Source: Bacillota bacterium
GTDB lineage: Bacteria; Bacillota; Clostridia; Christensenellales; Christensenellaceae
Assembly: GCA_023393165.1 (NCBI GenBank)
Contig: JAEWMJ010000056.1
Location: 122,067 to 186,066 of the forward strand
DNA length: 64,000 nt
Reading direction: 5' to 3'
Made by a program: the position numbers and the translations under genes. Within the stretch, counting starts at the first letter, position 1; each line of letters opens with the position of its first letter. Under the pieces are notes generated by a model. It saw only the letters and a list, made by a program, of their open reading frames with translations, was not told where the DNA came from and ran no database searches. Shown piece by piece: positions 35,586-45,181 of this stretch.

Positions 35586-35592
35586 TCTTTCT

Positions 35593-37353
35593 TTAAGAAA
35601 ATGCTTTTTCAAACTCATCCAAAGCTTTTTCAAACGCGCGCATACAGGCTTCCACGGGTTCACCGCCCACCAGGTCCACATGCGCTATTTTCAGTTCTTC
35701 CAGCGGATAATCGCTTCCGCCGCTGGATAAAAACTTTTTATAGGATTCCACGTTCTTGTTCTGCAGCAAATCTCCCGCGATCTGTACCGCCGCCGAGAAT
35801 CCGGTGGCGTATTTATACACATAAAACGCGTTGTAGAAATGCGGTATTCGCGACCATTCGTAGGAAATCGTATCGTCATACGTCATTCCCGGCCCGTAAT
35901 ATTTCCTGTTCAAATTCCCATATTCCGTGCACAGGGTGTCGGGCGTCAGGGGCTGGCCGCCGCCAGACATTTCATGCGTAATTTTTTCAAATTCAGCAAA
36001 CATAGTCTGTCTGATTACCGTAGTGCGGAACTGGTCCAGATAATGGTTCAGGATATATTTTCGAAGATCTCCCGTTGAATTTTGCAGCAGATGATGGGTA
36101 AGCAATATTTCGTTTACCGTGGAAGCGACTTCCGCCACAAAAATAGTGTAGCCGCTGATAGGGTATGGCTGGTTTTTGTTGGAATAATAAGAATGCATCG
36201 CGTGCCCAAGCTCGTGCGCGATCGTGAATACGCTGTCCAGGTCGCCCCGGTGATTCAAGAGAACAAACGGATGCGTACCGTATACGCCCCATGCGTAAGC
36301 GCCGCTGGTTTTGCCCTTGTTTTCAAAGACATCGATCCAGCCTTCGCTGAACGAGGTCTTTAAAAGCTCCGTATATTCCTCTCCAAGGGGCGCAAGGCCC
36401 TTTATAACCATTTCCTGCGCCTCTTCATAGGAATATTCGTTTTTTAAATCGGGGACAAGCGGCGCGTAAACATCGTACATGCAAATCTCATCAAGATTCA
36501 GAAGTTTCCTCTTCAAACCCACATACCTGTGAAGTATGTATAAATTATCATGCACTGTTTTAATCAGGTTTTCATACAGCTCTTTGGGAACATTGTCCCC
36601 GAAGAGGGCTTTTTCCAGCGCGCTGCCGTATTCTCTGGCCTTTGCGTAAAAAATATCTTTTTTAACACTGGTGGAATAAGCCGCCGCTATGGTATTGATG
36701 TTGTTTTTATAGGACTGATAATAGGTTTCATACGTTTTCCTGCGCACCTCCCGGTTCTTGTTCTGCATCATAACGATATATGAACCGTGCGTTAGTTCCT
36801 GTCCGTCCACATCCCCGAAGGTGAGGTCCGCATTGTTCAGCATTGTAAAAATGTCATGGGCGCCGCCCGAAAAATCCGACGACATTGCCAGTAATTTTTC
36901 TTCCTTCTCGCTTAAAACATGCTTTTTTTGCCTCAAAAGGTCATGGATCATAAACCTGTAATCGGCAAGTCCCTCATAGTCGTCGGCATAGCCGCGCAGC
37001 GTATCTTCATCCATTGCGAGCAGTTTAGGATTTACAAACGCCAGCTGGGAAGAAAACCGGACGGAGAGTCCCATCGCCTTGTCAGCCATTGCCTGATATT
37101 TGCCGTTCGCATTGTTCTCGTCCCTCCGCATCCGGGCGTAAACAAAAAGCCTTTCCACCACGAGGGATAATTCATCCATTTTTTTGAGGCATTTCGCCAT
37201 GCTTTCCGCGCTTTGGGTCAGCTCCTGCTCTATCTCCCAGATACAGCCGAATTCACCTTCCAGTTTCCTGAAATCCTCTTCCCAATCCTGATCGGACACA
37301 TAAATATCTTCAAGTTTCCATTTATATTTTGGATCAACTTCTTCTCTGCCCAT
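35593..37353 (-). CDS. pepF: Oligoendopeptidase F
   Basis: A 586-residue M3B metallopeptidase. The zinc motif is in TIAHELGHAMHSYY (HELGH, about residues 375-379), with the third ligand Glu about 25 residues on in FVAEVASTVNEILL. The N-terminal helical part begins DPKYKWKLEDIY, typical of PepF. It degrades short peptides in the cytoplasm. Last gene of the leftward operon starting with queT; nine bases separate it from the gene before. Confidence 0.94.
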   Translation of the reverse strand: MGREEVDPKYKWKLEDIYVSDQDWEEDFRKLEGEFGCIWEIEQELTQSAESMAKCLKKMDELSLVVERLFVYARMRRDENNANGKYQAMADKAMGLSVRFSSQLAFVNPKLLAMDEDTLRGYADDYEGLADYRFMIHDLLRQKKHVLSEKEEKLLAMSSDFSGGAHDIFTMLNNADLTFGDVDGQELTHGSYIVMMQNKNREVRRKTYETYYQSYKNNINTIAAAYSTSVKKDIFYAKAREYGSALEKALFGDNVPKELYENLIKTVHDNLYILHRYVGLKRKLLNLDEICMYDVYAPLVPDLKNEYSYEEAQEMVIKGLAPLGEEYTELLKTSFSEGWIDVFENKGKTSGAYAWGVYGTHPFVLLNHRGDLDSVFTIAHELGHAMHSYYSNKNQPYPISGYTIFVAEVASTVNEILLTHHLLQNSTGDLRKYILNHYLDQFRTTVIRQTMFAEFEKITHEMSGGGQPLTPDTLCTEYGNLNRKYYGPGMTYDDTISYEWSRIPHFYNAFYVYKYATGFSAAVQIAGDLLQNKNVESYKKFLSSGGSDYPLEELKIAHVDLVGGEPVEACMRAFEKALDEFEKAFS

Positions 37354-37362
37354 AATGACTCC

Positions 37363-38715
37363 TTAATTTTTTTGTGCATGCAGGGGCGCGGGAATCCGTC
37401 CGCCCCGGGCAATAAATTCCGCCGGAGAAAAACGGTTGTAAGACATGATCGGCGCGCTGCCCAGCAGTCCGCCGAAATGCACCTCGTCTCCGACATTCAT
37501 TCCCGGTACGGGGATCACCCTGACAGCGGTGGTTTTCACATTTACCACCCCAATCGCAACTTCATCGGCTATGATTGCGGATAGCACTTCCTCGGGTGTA
37601 TCGCCCGGAAGCGCGATCATATCCAGGCCCACCGAACAAACGCAGGTCATTGCTTCGAGTTTTTCAATGGAAAGCGAACCGCAGCGAACGGCGTCTATCA
37701 TTCCGGCGTCTTCGCTGACCGGAATAAATGCGCCCGACAGGCCCCCGACATGGGAAGAGGCCATGATCCCGCCTTTTTTCACCGCATCGTTCAAAAGAGC
37801 AAGCGCGGCGGTCGTACCGTGAGCGCCGCAGGACTCCAGTCCCATCTCTTCCAGAATATGCGCCACGCTGTCCCCCAGCGCGGGGGTCGGCGCCAATGAC
37901 AGATCCACTATTCCAAACGAAGCGCCCAGGCGCCGGCTTGCTTCCCGCGCCACTAGTTCGCCCATTCGTGTAATCTGGAAGGCCGTGCGTTTAATGGTTT
38001 CGGCAACCACGTCAAAAGGCTCGCCCTTAACGCCCTCAAGGGCGACCTTTACAACGCCCGGGCCGCTGACTCCGACATTGATCACGCATTCGCCTTCGCC
38101 CACGCCATGAAAGGCTCCCGCCATGAAGGGATTATCCTCCACCGCGTTTGCAAATACTACAAGCTTGGCTGCGCCGATTCCGCTCAAGTCCGCAGTCTTA
38201 AGAGCCGTTTGTTTAATGATCCTGCCCATCTTTGTGACTGCGTTCATATTGATTCCGGCGCGCGTTGTCGCTACGTTTATGCTGGAACATACTATTTTTG
38301 TCCGGCTTAACGCTTCGGGTATGCTGTTTAAAAAATCTTCTTCGCTGTCGGTGAAGCCTTTGTGTACAAAAGCCGAATACCCGCCTATAAAATCCACGCC
38401 AGCATCCCGCGCCGCGCTGTCCATGGCCAGCGCAATTTTAACCGGCTGACCGCACGACTGTGTCAGGAGCGACGCCGGCGTTACCGAAATACGTTTATTG
38501 ATGATGGGTATGCCGAACTCTTTTTCGATTTCTTCCCCGACAGAGACCAGATTCTCCGCTTTTCTTGCGATTTTTGCACGAACTTTATCCGCGGTGGAAT
38601 CCGCGCTGCCGGTTATACAATCCAGCAAAGATATGCCCATGGTAATCGTACGGATATCCAGATGTTGGGAAGTAATCATCTCTATTGTTTTAATGATATC
38701 TTTTTGGTCTATCAA
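37363..38715 (-). CDS. UPF0210 (DUF711) family protein
   Basis: A 450-residue protein of the UPF0210/PFL family. Conserved pieces: DIRTITMGISLLDC near residue 20, RISVTPASLL near 77, CSSINVATTRAGINMNAV near 137 and HVGGLSGAFIPVSED near 320. The family is widespread and its function is not known; its fold is related to pyruvate formate-lyase-like glycyl radical structures without the radical site. It is next to an ACT-domain gene, the usual arrangement of this family (gap six bases), which hints at amino-acid control. Confidence 0.92.
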   Translation of the reverse strand: MIDQKDIIKTIEMITSQHLDIRTITMGISLLDCITGSADSTADKVRAKIARKAENLVSVGEEIEKEFGIPIINKRISVTPASLLTQSCGQPVKIALAMDSAARDAGVDFIGGYSAFVHKGFTDSEEDFLNSIPEALSRTKIVCSSINVATTRAGINMNAVTKMGRIIKQTALKTADLSGIGAAKLVVFANAVEDNPFMAGAFHGVGEGECVINVGVSGPGVVKVALEGVKGEPFDVVAETIKRTAFQITRMGELVAREASRRLGASFGIVDLSLAPTPALGDSVAHILEEMGLESCGAHGTTAALALLNDAVKKGGIMASSHVGGLSGAFIPVSEDAGMIDAVRCGSLSIEKLEAMTCVCSVGLDMIALPGDTPEEVLSAIIADEVAIGVVNVKTTAVRVIPVPGMNVGDEVHFGGLLGSAPIMSYNRFSPAEFIARGGRIPAPLHAQKN

Positions 38716-38721
38716 TGGAAA

Positions 38722-38994
38722 TCACACCCTATGCATAGATTTGAATATTTCTTCGCGTTGAAACCGGATATCCATTGCGAGCTCTTTCGCACATCCGTCC
38801 AATTTTTCTTTTACTTCATCAAAGGACGCATTGCAGTCTTTCATGTCCACCAGCATGGTCATGGCAAAAACTTCATCCCGAAGCACTGTTTGGTTGATAT
38901 CGATGATGTTGATACTGGCCTCAAATAAAACACCCGAGACCCTGGCTATAATCCCCGGCTTATCCATGCCGAGAACCGTAACGATTGCCCTCAT
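38722..38994 (-). CDS. ACT domain protein (UPF0237)
   Basis: A 90-residue single ACT domain: MRAIVTVLGMDKPGIIARVSGVLFE and INIIDINQTVL. GGAGG precedes its ATG, which overlaps the stop of the upstream membrane protein (ATGA). Such stand-alone ACT proteins sense amino acids and are regularly paired with UPF0210 genes, as here. Confidence 0.92.
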   Translation of the reverse strand: MRAIVTVLGMDKPGIIARVSGVLFEASINIIDINQTVLRDEVFAMTMLVDMKDCNASFDEVKEKLDGCAKELAMDIRFQREEIFKSMHRV

Positions 38995-39923
38995 TTATAA
39001 CCTCCGCTTTTGGCTGCACACACATATTTTGCATTGCGATATGTATTATATGCAAGTATATACAAAAATACGCCTGCAAGTGAATAGATCACGATTGCAA
39101 TGGCGATATAGACTACGTTGCCAGATAATTTATTTATAAACTCGATCAGATTTTGAAACCGCGAGCTGTCCGCGTTTTTAAAAAGGAACGGGCAGAAGTA
39201 CGGGAGCTGCGTAACAAAGGCAAAAGCCACCGCAATCACCGTTCCCAGCAGAAGGTTTAAAAAACTCTTTAAAAAGCTGCGCGAATACATTGACCTGAAA
39301 GAATGAAAAAGCGCGCCAAAGGCTTCCTTGCCTTCATCAATCACGCCAAAAGGCACAAATACCGTGCCCAGCAGTACGGCTATTCCGCCCGCTATCAGCA
39401 TGACGATGGCCGGATACAGCCATGCCGCGATGATGAGGTGGGAAGACGACATGATCCCCGTAATAACAAAAAAGCAAATAAACGCAAAAAGGGCAAATAC
39501 TCCGTAATACACCGCATAGGCCGACAACAGTTTCTTGTAGTTTTTACAGGTCCAGCGGGCAGTTTCCCGGAATATGCTTTGTTTTCCTTCCTTGCTGTCA
39601 AATATAATCTTTCCGGCTAGCCCCATGGCAAAGGGGGCTGCAAACACACCGATGACACACATCATAGCGATCATTTTTATAATGGGCGTTATCAGCGCAT
39701 TAAGCATATATACCATCATATACATGGCAAGAGCGTCAACTTCCTGTACGGCTTCATTGATCGTTGCAACATAGTCCGGCATGAAAAAAAACAGCGGTAT
39801 TGCCAAAACAGCAATAAACAGCAGGAAAACTAAAAAAAGCTTTCCGAAATTCCGGCCGTAAATTTGAAACGTACCGGAGAATACCTTTGCAGGTCCTTCT
39901 TGAAGAACAGGCGATGACGCCAT
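38991..39923 (-). CDS. Uncharacterised membrane protein
   Basis: A 310-residue protein with six to seven membrane helices; the start at 39923 has GGAGGAG upstream, the longer GTG start at 39932 overlaps that site. An N-terminal polar stretch (PVLQEGPAKVFSGTFQIYGRNFGKLF) precedes the first helix, an arrangement shared by several membrane proteins that shape or stretch membranes, but I could not place it in a family with confidence. It lies in the middle of the queT-pepF operon, so co-expression with the ACT and UPF0210 genes is certain. Confidence 0.7.
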   Translation of the reverse strand: MASSPVLQEGPAKVFSGTFQIYGRNFGKLFLVFLLFIAVLAIPLFFFMPDYVATINEAVQEVDALAMYMMVYMLNALITPIIKMIAMMCVIGVFAAPFAMGLAGKIIFDSKEGKQSIFRETARWTCKNYKKLLSAYAVYYGVFALFAFICFFVITGIMSSSHLIIAAWLYPAIVMLIAGGIAVLLGTVFVPFGVIDEGKEAFGALFHSFRSMYSRSFLKSFLNLLLGTVIAVAFAFVTQLPYFCPFLFKNADSSRFQNLIEFINKLSGNVVYIAIAIVIYSLAGVFLYILAYNTYRNAKYVCAAKSGGYK

Positions 39924-39950
39924 CGTATTCACTCCTCCTTATATCCGCCC

Positions 39951-40553
39951 CTAAAAATCCTGCGGCTTTTCAGGGATCCAGTTAAGCCACTTGGGCGCTA
40001 TTTCCTTATATTCATAATTGTCCAGGCATTCTATCACCTGTTTTGGAGTATCCGCAACTTCAACTGCCGATAGCGAGTCTTCCGCCATAAAATGTTTTTT
40101 TGCAGTTTCCTCCAAAAGGTGAATTACCGGGTCAAAAAAACGACTGGTATTCATCAGAATAATGGCTTTTTTATGCAGTCCTAAAATCTTTAAAGTCAGG
40201 ACTTCAAAAAATTCTTCGTATGTCCCCACACCGCCCGGAAGCACAACAAAGGCATCCGCCATGGATTCCATGGCCTGTTTTCTCTCATGCATGCTGCATG
40301 TCAATATCAACTGGCTGCAGTTTTTATATAACACGCCGGGCGCGTTCATAAATTCGGGTGCGATTCCGATAATTTCGGCTGCATGATTATCATACGCGCC
40401 TCGAGCAACCTGCCCCATCAGCCCCGTATTTCCGCCGCCGAACACCAGCCCGTAGCCGTTCTGTGCGATATATTTTCCAAGGGAGTATGCTTCGCCCAAA
40501 AATGCCTTGTCCACATTTTCGGATCCTGCTCCAAATACACAAATGTTTTCCAT
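39951..40553 (-). CDS. LOG family protein (TIGR00730)
   Basis: A 200-residue Rossmann-fold protein. The GGGNTGLMG motif near residue 38 and PGGVGTYEEFFEV near residue 102 are the LOG family signature, with the catalytic Arg and Glu context. The family hydrolyses nucleoside 5'-monophosphates at the N-glycosidic bond, releasing a base and ribose 5-phosphate; bacterial members were named for cytokinin activation. It is second in the operon after queT with a gap of 14 bases. Confidence 0.92.
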   Translation of the reverse strand: MENICVFGAGSENVDKAFLGEAYSLGKYIAQNGYGLVFGGGNTGLMGQVARGAYDNHAAEIIGIAPEFMNAPGVLYKNCSQLILTCSMHERKQAMESMADAFVVLPGGVGTYEEFFEVLTLKILGLHKKAIILMNTSRFFDPVIHLLEETAKKHFMAEDSLSAVEVADTPKQVIECLDNYEYKEIAPKWLNWIPEKPQDF

Positions 40554-40567
40554 GCCCGCCCCTCCGC

Positions 40568-41059
40568 TTATGATCCGGACGGCCTGGAAAATAAGCGGTT
40601 TTTATATTTCAGCAGAATATACAAAAGCGGCATTCCAAGGCCATAGCAGGCAAGAGCCTGTCCAATTCCAACCAAGCCGACCGTCGCCCAGTACGGCGCT
40701 CCTGTCAGCACGTTTAATATGTAGCCCACCACAAAAGCGTTGATCACTACAGAGGGCAGCGGAACCAGCCATTTAATTTTTATCCTGGATGCTATAGCCG
40801 CCGCAGCAAGTGTTGCCAGGCTTCCGGCAACGATATCAAGAATTCCCATACCGCCGGCGACCGCATTCGCTATCAGGCAGCCTATAAACAGACCCGGTAC
40901 TGCCGCCGTGGTAAAGAAGGGCAATATGGTCAGCGCTTCCGCTACCCGGCATTGAATCTGTTCAAAACTGATGGGCGCAAGGATAAGCGTCAATACCGTA
41001 TACATTGCCGCAATAATACCAACCTCGCAGACCCACCTGGCCACGCCTTTTCTTTTCAT
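40568..41059 (-). CDS. queT: QueT-like ECF substrate-binding transporter
   Basis: A 163-residue membrane protein with five to six helices of the QueT family, the S component that takes up queuosine precursors with an ECF energising module. Marks: APISFEQIQCRVAEALTILPFF near residue 26 and IANAVAGGMGILDIVAGSLATL near residue 63. The start at 41059 (AGGAG upstream) was chosen because the longer ORF start falls in the promoter. No ECF ATPases are near, so it must use a shared module. The leader is too short to hold a preQ1 riboswitch. Confidence 0.88.
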   Translation of the reverse strand: MKRKGVARWVCEVGIIAAMYTVLTLILAPISFEQIQCRVAEALTILPFFTTAAVPGLFIGCLIANAVAGGMGILDIVAGSLATLAAAAIASRIKIKWLVPLPSVVINAFVVGYILNVLTGAPYWATVGLVGIGQALACYGLGMPLLYILLKYKNRLFSRPSGS

Positions 41060-41098
41060 GCATGCTCCTATTTTCCAGGTTTTACATATGTGAATATA

Positions 41099-41141
41099 AT
41101 TATAGCACACTGTTGTAATTATATCCAAGATACTATATCAT
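41099..41141. promoter_or_regulatory. Divergent promoters for queT and the PHP phosphatase
   Basis: For queT, minus strand: TTGGAT (41123-41128), 18 bases, TATAAT (41099-41104). For the phosphatase, plus strand: TTGTAA (41113-41118), 17 bases, TATCAT (41136-41141). The two promoters overlap, so they probably compete. Confidence 0.6.
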
Positions 41142-41164
41142 ATATTTGAGAGGAAATAAATAAT

Positions 41165-41956
41165 ATGTTTGACTATCATGTACATTCGGAATGGTCATTT
41201 GATGCAAAGGACAGCATCGAGAGCATCGCAGCGGAGGCAGCTGGCGCCGGTATTCAGGAAATCTGCTTCACCGAGCATATTGAACCTTATAATACATACG
41301 GCCTTGATTGGAACGGATATATCAATTTTGAGACATATGCGGCCGAAACAGACCGCGTTCGCAGCCTGTTCCCCGGGCTTTCGATCCGCCGGGGCCTGGA
41401 ATTGGGCCTTTCGGAATCCGTCCTCCCGGACATACGGCGCTACCTCTCAGGCAAATCCCTGGATTTTATTATAGCTTCCCAGCATTTTATTCAGAACTAT
41501 GATCCCTATTTCCCTGAATATTTTATAGGAAAAACAAAAAAGGAAGCCGAAGAAACCTACCTGAAATGTCTTTTCAACTGTCTGAAAGGATTTGACGCCT
41601 TCTGCGTTGTCGGGCATATCGGATATGTCAGTAAAAACGCGCCCTACCGCTCCCCCTTGGAGTATGCGGATTATCCGGATCTGATCGACGAAATACTGAA
41701 AGTGATCATACATGCGGGACATGGAATTGAAATCAACACTTCTTCCTGGGGCGTTTACGGCGTGCCCATGCCCACACCCGCAATCATCGGCCGATTTCTG
41801 GAACTGGGCGGAGACGTCGTCACAGTAGGCTCCGACACCCACGGCAAAGCCAGGGTGGGGGATCACAGCAAGGAAGCGCTGGAACTCCTGCGTTCAGTCG
41901 GCGGCAAATATATTTGTACTTTTGAAAATCTTAAGCCTGTGTTCCATAAATTTTAA
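41165..41956 (+). CDS. hisJ: PHP-domain histidinol-phosphatase-like protein
   Basis: A 263-residue PHP phosphoesterase. The metal-binding motifs are DYHVHSEWSFDAK (HVH), the FTEHIEP segment near residue 38, a His near IASQHF, CVVGHIGYV near 160 and GSDTHGKA near 225. It resembles HisK/HisJ histidinol phosphatases of the last steps of histidine synthesis, but no his genes are near and the family includes other phosphatases. AGAGGAAA precedes the ATG, and it is monocistronic. Confidence 0.85.
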   Translation: MFDYHVHSEWSFDAKDSIESIAAEAAGAGIQEICFTEHIEPYNTYGLDWNGYINFETYAAETDRVRSLFPGLSIRRGLELGLSESVLPDIRRYLSGKSLDFIIASQHFIQNYDPYFPEYFIGKTKKEAEETYLKCLFNCLKGFDAFCVVGHIGYVSKNAPYRSPLEYADYPDLIDEILKVIIHAGHGIEINTSSWGVYGVPMPTPAIIGRFLELGGDVVTVGSDTHGKARVGDHSKEALELLRSVGGKYICTFENLKPVFHKF

Positions 41957-42009
41957 TTTGCTTTTTATAAAAATAAATCAAAGAAAACAGTTTATTGGTT
42001 TTCTTTTGG

Positions 42010-42042
42010 CTACCTTTTCTTTTCAGAAAAAAGAAAAGGTAG
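42010..42042. terminator. Terminator between hisJ-like gene and uppP
   Basis: CTACCTTTTCTTTT with a complementary AAAAGAAAAGGTAG, T-runs on both sides. A second weaker hairpin with arms AAAGAAAAC and GGTTTTCTTT lies just left of it (about 41980-42006). Confidence 0.75.
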
Positions 42043-42046
42043 TATT

Positions 42047-42835
42047 TTATTTAAAAATAATATGTAAGAAGTTCTGGTCCAGCAGCAGGAACGCGCCAAG
42101 GGCAGCCACATAGACCGCGAACCCGTACAGTTTGGTTTTTGCAATTATTGCGAGCATAAACTTGACCGCAAAAAATCCGGCAACCGCCGCGACAATTGTG
42201 CCGACAACGATCGTAACAACAGAAACGTCGCCCAATCCGGCTTCAGCCGCGGTCTTTCCGGAAGAAAGTATGGAACCCAATATAATAGGGATGGACAATA
42301 AAAACGAGAATTTTGCCGCTCGTACGCGGTCGACCCCCATGAAAAGTCCGCCCGCTATGGTTGAGCCTGAACGTGAAACGCCCGGCAATATGGCCACTGC
42401 CTGCATAAGTCCCATGGAGAGCGCGCTCTTGATTGTAATTTGCCTTTGAGCGTTGATTCTGGAGGCGATCAGTTCGGATACCGTAATAATCACAGCCGTG
42501 ATCAAAAAGCAAATGCCCAGGAGGCTCCCGCTTCTGAACACCGATTCAAAATAATCGCTCCACAAATACCCCACGGCGGCTGCCGGGATGGTAGCCAATA
42601 TCAGCATGCCCAGATGGTTTTTCACCGGATGCCTGAATATCTGGATGATTTCGGAGAAGAGTACCACGACCACCGCAATCAGCGTGCCGAAGTGCAGCAT
42701 GGTATCAAAGAATATCGGGACATTTTCAAGGCCCATTACCTGTTGCAATAGCACCAGATGCCCCGAACTGGATACAGGCAGAAATTCCGTTAAACCCTGT
42801 ATTAACCCCAATATAACAGCTTCAAATATTCCCAT
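42047..42835 (-). CDS. uppP: Undecaprenyl-diphosphatase
   Basis: A 262-residue membrane enzyme with seven to eight helices. The catalytic motif LTEFLPVSSSGHL is at residues 16-28 and PGVSRSGSTIAGG near 155-167. It recycles the lipid carrier of the cell wall by removing a phosphate from undecaprenyl diphosphate and gives bacitracin tolerance. The ATG follows AAAGGAG. Confidence 0.94.
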   Translation of the reverse strand: MGIFEAVILGLIQGLTEFLPVSSSGHLVLLQQVMGLENVPIFFDTMLHFGTLIAVVVVLFSEIIQIFRHPVKNHLGMLILATIPAAAVGYLWSDYFESVFRSGSLLGICFLITAVIITVSELIASRINAQRQITIKSALSMGLMQAVAILPGVSRSGSTIAGGLFMGVDRVRAAKFSFLLSIPIILGSILSSGKTAAEAGLGDVSVVTIVVGTIVAAVAGFFAVKFMLAIIAKTKLYGFAVYVAALGAFLLLDQNFLHIIFK

Positions 42836-43037
42836 ATCATATCTCCTTTAAGATCCGGCAGACAATCCGCTTTGTTAATATCTTCCATTGATATTTCAAA
42901 AACAGCCTTATAGCCGGACCGATGGCCGCGTTCATTAACCAAACGTTTGGCGGCTGCGGCATCACCAAAAATTAAAAGATTTCGATGGTCTGATACCAAT
43001 CATTATAGCATTGTTCATTTTGTTTGAAAAGCCCGCC

Positions 43038-43066
43038 TTGATTATAGCTACCCGAAGCTATATAAT
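43038..43066 (+). promoter_or_regulatory. ychF promoter
   Basis: TTGATT (43038-43043), 17 bases, TATAAT (43061-43066). The spacer contains a hairpin, TATAGCT with AGCTATA, that could be a regulator's site. Confidence 0.7.
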
Positions 43067-43113
43067 TGTATGCGTGATACAGAATTAAATAACCGAAAGG
43101 AATATGGTTCAAT

Positions 43114-44208
43114 ATGAAATTAGGCGTTGTAGGCCTTCCCAACGTAGGAAAAAGCACCCTCTTCAACGCGCTGACCCAGGCCGGCGCGCAGTGTGCAAAT
43201 TATCCGTTTTGCACGATAGATCCCAACTATGGCATTGCGTCCGTACCAGACAGCAGGCTGGATTACCTGGCGGAGATTCACCATCCGGAAAAGTTTACGC
43301 CCGCTACCATTGAATTTGTGGATATCGCAGGTCTGGTAAAGGGCGCCAGCCGCGGCGAGGGACTGGGCAATAAATTTTTGTCCCATATCAGAGAAGTCGA
43401 TGCGCTGCTGGAAGTCGTGCGCTGTTTTGAAAACGGCAACATCACCCATGTGGAAGGCAGCGTCGATCCCGTACGGGACGTTACCACCATCAATTACGAA
43501 CTGATATTCGCGGATATGGAGACAGTTGAAAAGCGGCTGACCCGCGCGCAGAAAATGAAAAAAACCGGCGACGCCCAATATACGCTTGAAGCCGATACGC
43601 TGGCAACTGTACTATCCGAACTAGAACACGGTAAATTTATCCGGAATATAGACCTTTCGGATGCGCAGCGGGAGATTATAGATGATTTGTTCCTGCTCAC
43701 GGATAAACCCGTGATATACATCGCGAACATTGCTGAAGAGAATGTGGGAAAAACCGATCTGCCCGTTCTAAAGCCGCTTTTGGAATATGCGGCTGCACAG
43801 GGCGCCGAAGTAATAACCGTATCCGCCAAAGTGGAAGAGGAACTCACCGCGCTGGATGAAGAAGAAAAAAAGATGTTTATAGAAGAACTGGGGATAGGCG
43901 AGTCCGGCCTGTCCCGCCTAATCAAGAAATCATACGCGCTTTTGGGCCTCATCAGCTACCTGACTGCCGGGCCCAAAGAGGTACGCGCCTGGACGGTCAA
44001 AAAAGGCACCAAGGCTCCCCAGGCGGCGGGCAAGATACACAGTGACTTTGAACGCGGTTTTATCCGTGCCGAGGTCATTGCCTTCGATAAACTGAAGGAT
44101 ATCGGCGGCGACATGAACCTTGCGAAGGAAAAGGGTCTCATACGCCAGGAAGGCAAGGAATACGTCATCCAGGACGGAGACGTGGTGTTGTTCCGGTTTA
44201 ACGTGTAA
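43114..44208 (+). CDS. ychF: Redox-regulated ATPase YchF
   Basis: A 364-residue Obg-family P-loop protein: GLPNVGKSTLFNALT at residues 6-20, the DIAGLVKGASRGEGLGN switch near 68-85, a helical hairpin in the middle and the C-terminal TGS-like domain near 280-364. Family members prefer ATP and bind the ribosome in stress. AAGGAAT precedes the start. Monocistronic. Confidence 0.96.
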   Translation: MKLGVVGLPNVGKSTLFNALTQAGAQCANYPFCTIDPNYGIASVPDSRLDYLAEIHHPEKFTPATIEFVDIAGLVKGASRGEGLGNKFLSHIREVDALLEVVRCFENGNITHVEGSVDPVRDVTTINYELIFADMETVEKRLTRAQKMKKTGDAQYTLEADTLATVLSELEHGKFIRNIDLSDAQREIIDDLFLLTDKPVIYIANIAEENVGKTDLPVLKPLLEYAAAQGAEVITVSAKVEEELTALDEEEKKMFIEELGIGESGLSRLIKKSYALLGLISYLTAGPKEVRAWTVKKGTKAPQAAGKIHSDFERGFIRAEVIAFDKLKDIGGDMNLAKEKGLIRQEGKEYVIQDGDVVLFRFNV

Positions 44209-44228
44209 TAGAACATTATATTGAAAGC

Positions 44229-44258
44229 AGCAGGTTCTTTTAAAAGAACCTGCTTTTT
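44229..44258 (+). terminator. ychF terminator
   Basis: A perfect palindrome AGCAGGTTCTTTT-AAAAGAACCTGCT, then TTTT. Another hairpin with TTACCTTTCTTTT and AAAAAGGTAA follows to about 44296. Confidence 0.8.
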
Positions 44259-44356
44259 ACTTGTCTACGTTACCTTTCTTTTAAAAAAAAAGGTAACACC
44301 AAAGAAAACCAAAAATATTATTAAGCGCAAATGCGCGTCCAGGCCTGTTTACATGG

Positions 44357-45181
44357 TCAATGTCCATGCCTGTAAACCTTCACCGTCGAAAAATCAGCTT
44401 TATTGAACTTCATGACGCAAAGGATAAAGAATACGGCTCCAATTGCGATCGTAATAAACAACCCGATCAGCGGCGTTACTATTGTCCCGCCCCAGTCAAA
44501 GGCAACCCCGGCCTTAACAAGCTGCTCCGAGGGCATGTTTTCCATACCCATCGCAATGAACCGGAACATGGAAGTAATATAGGTAAGGGGATTTAAGAAT
44601 ACTACAGGCGTTAAAAACCCGGGCAGCACCGTGGTGGGGATGTACGCGCCGGAAAGGAACGTCAGCGGCATCGCAACCGCGGTGATGATCACCTGGAAAG
44701 ACGCGGACTTTTTTGCCAGCGTGGCCAGAAACAGTCCAAGCGATGAGAAGGTCAGCCCGGTTACCGCCATTGCGCCAAGCATTTCCAGAAAATGCACCGC
44801 GTCGATCCGAAGTCCCATCGCCATTCCAACGATGACAACGATCAGTCCCTGTATCATTGCGATCACGGTGGAGGAAAGCACCTGCCCGATGGATATCTGC
44901 CAGCGTGATATGGGCGATACCATAATTTCCTTCATAAATCCGCTTGATATATCGTCCAGAATATCGATCGAATTATTCAGGCTGGTCTGAAACACCGTCA
45001 TGATGATAATACCGGCAATCAGATAATTCATGGGCTGCGTTATGCCGCTCATGGCGGACTGCATCACAAAGGAAAAAACGAACAAAAAGAAAAACGGCAT
45101 CAGCAGGCTGAAAATCAGCCTTGTTTTATCCCTGAAAAAATTTAAAAGAGTTCTGGTCAGCAATGCGCCTACAACATCCAT
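44357..45181 (-). CDS. ABC-2 type transporter permease
   Basis: A 274-residue permease with six helices. It begins MDVVGALLTRTLLNFFRDKTRLIFSLLMPFFF, typical of DrrB-type permeases, and the ABC-2 EF-loop near residue 90 (EIMVSPISRWQISIGQVL). It exports drugs or lipids with the ATPase upstream, its start overlapping that gene's last base. No signal peptide. Confidence 0.9.
   Translation of the reverse strand: MDVVGALLTRTLLNFFRDKTRLIFSLLMPFFFLFVFSFVMQSAMSGITQPMNYLIAGIIIMTVFQTSLNNSIDILDDISSGFMKEIMVSPISRWQISIGQVLSSTVIAMIQGLIVVIVGMAMGLRIDAVHFLEMLGAMAVTGLTFSSLGLFLATLAKKSASFQVIITAVAMPLTFLSGAYIPTTVLPGFLTPVVFLNPLTYITSMFRFIAMGMENMPSEQLVKAGVAFDWGGTIVTPLIGLFITIAIGAVFFILCVMKFNKADFSTVKVYRHGH

Noticed and set aside
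42802..42999. A 65-residue frame overlapping the uppP start
   Set aside because: It has a GTG start near a weak promoter, no ribosome site and no family. A remnant is possible but unsupported.
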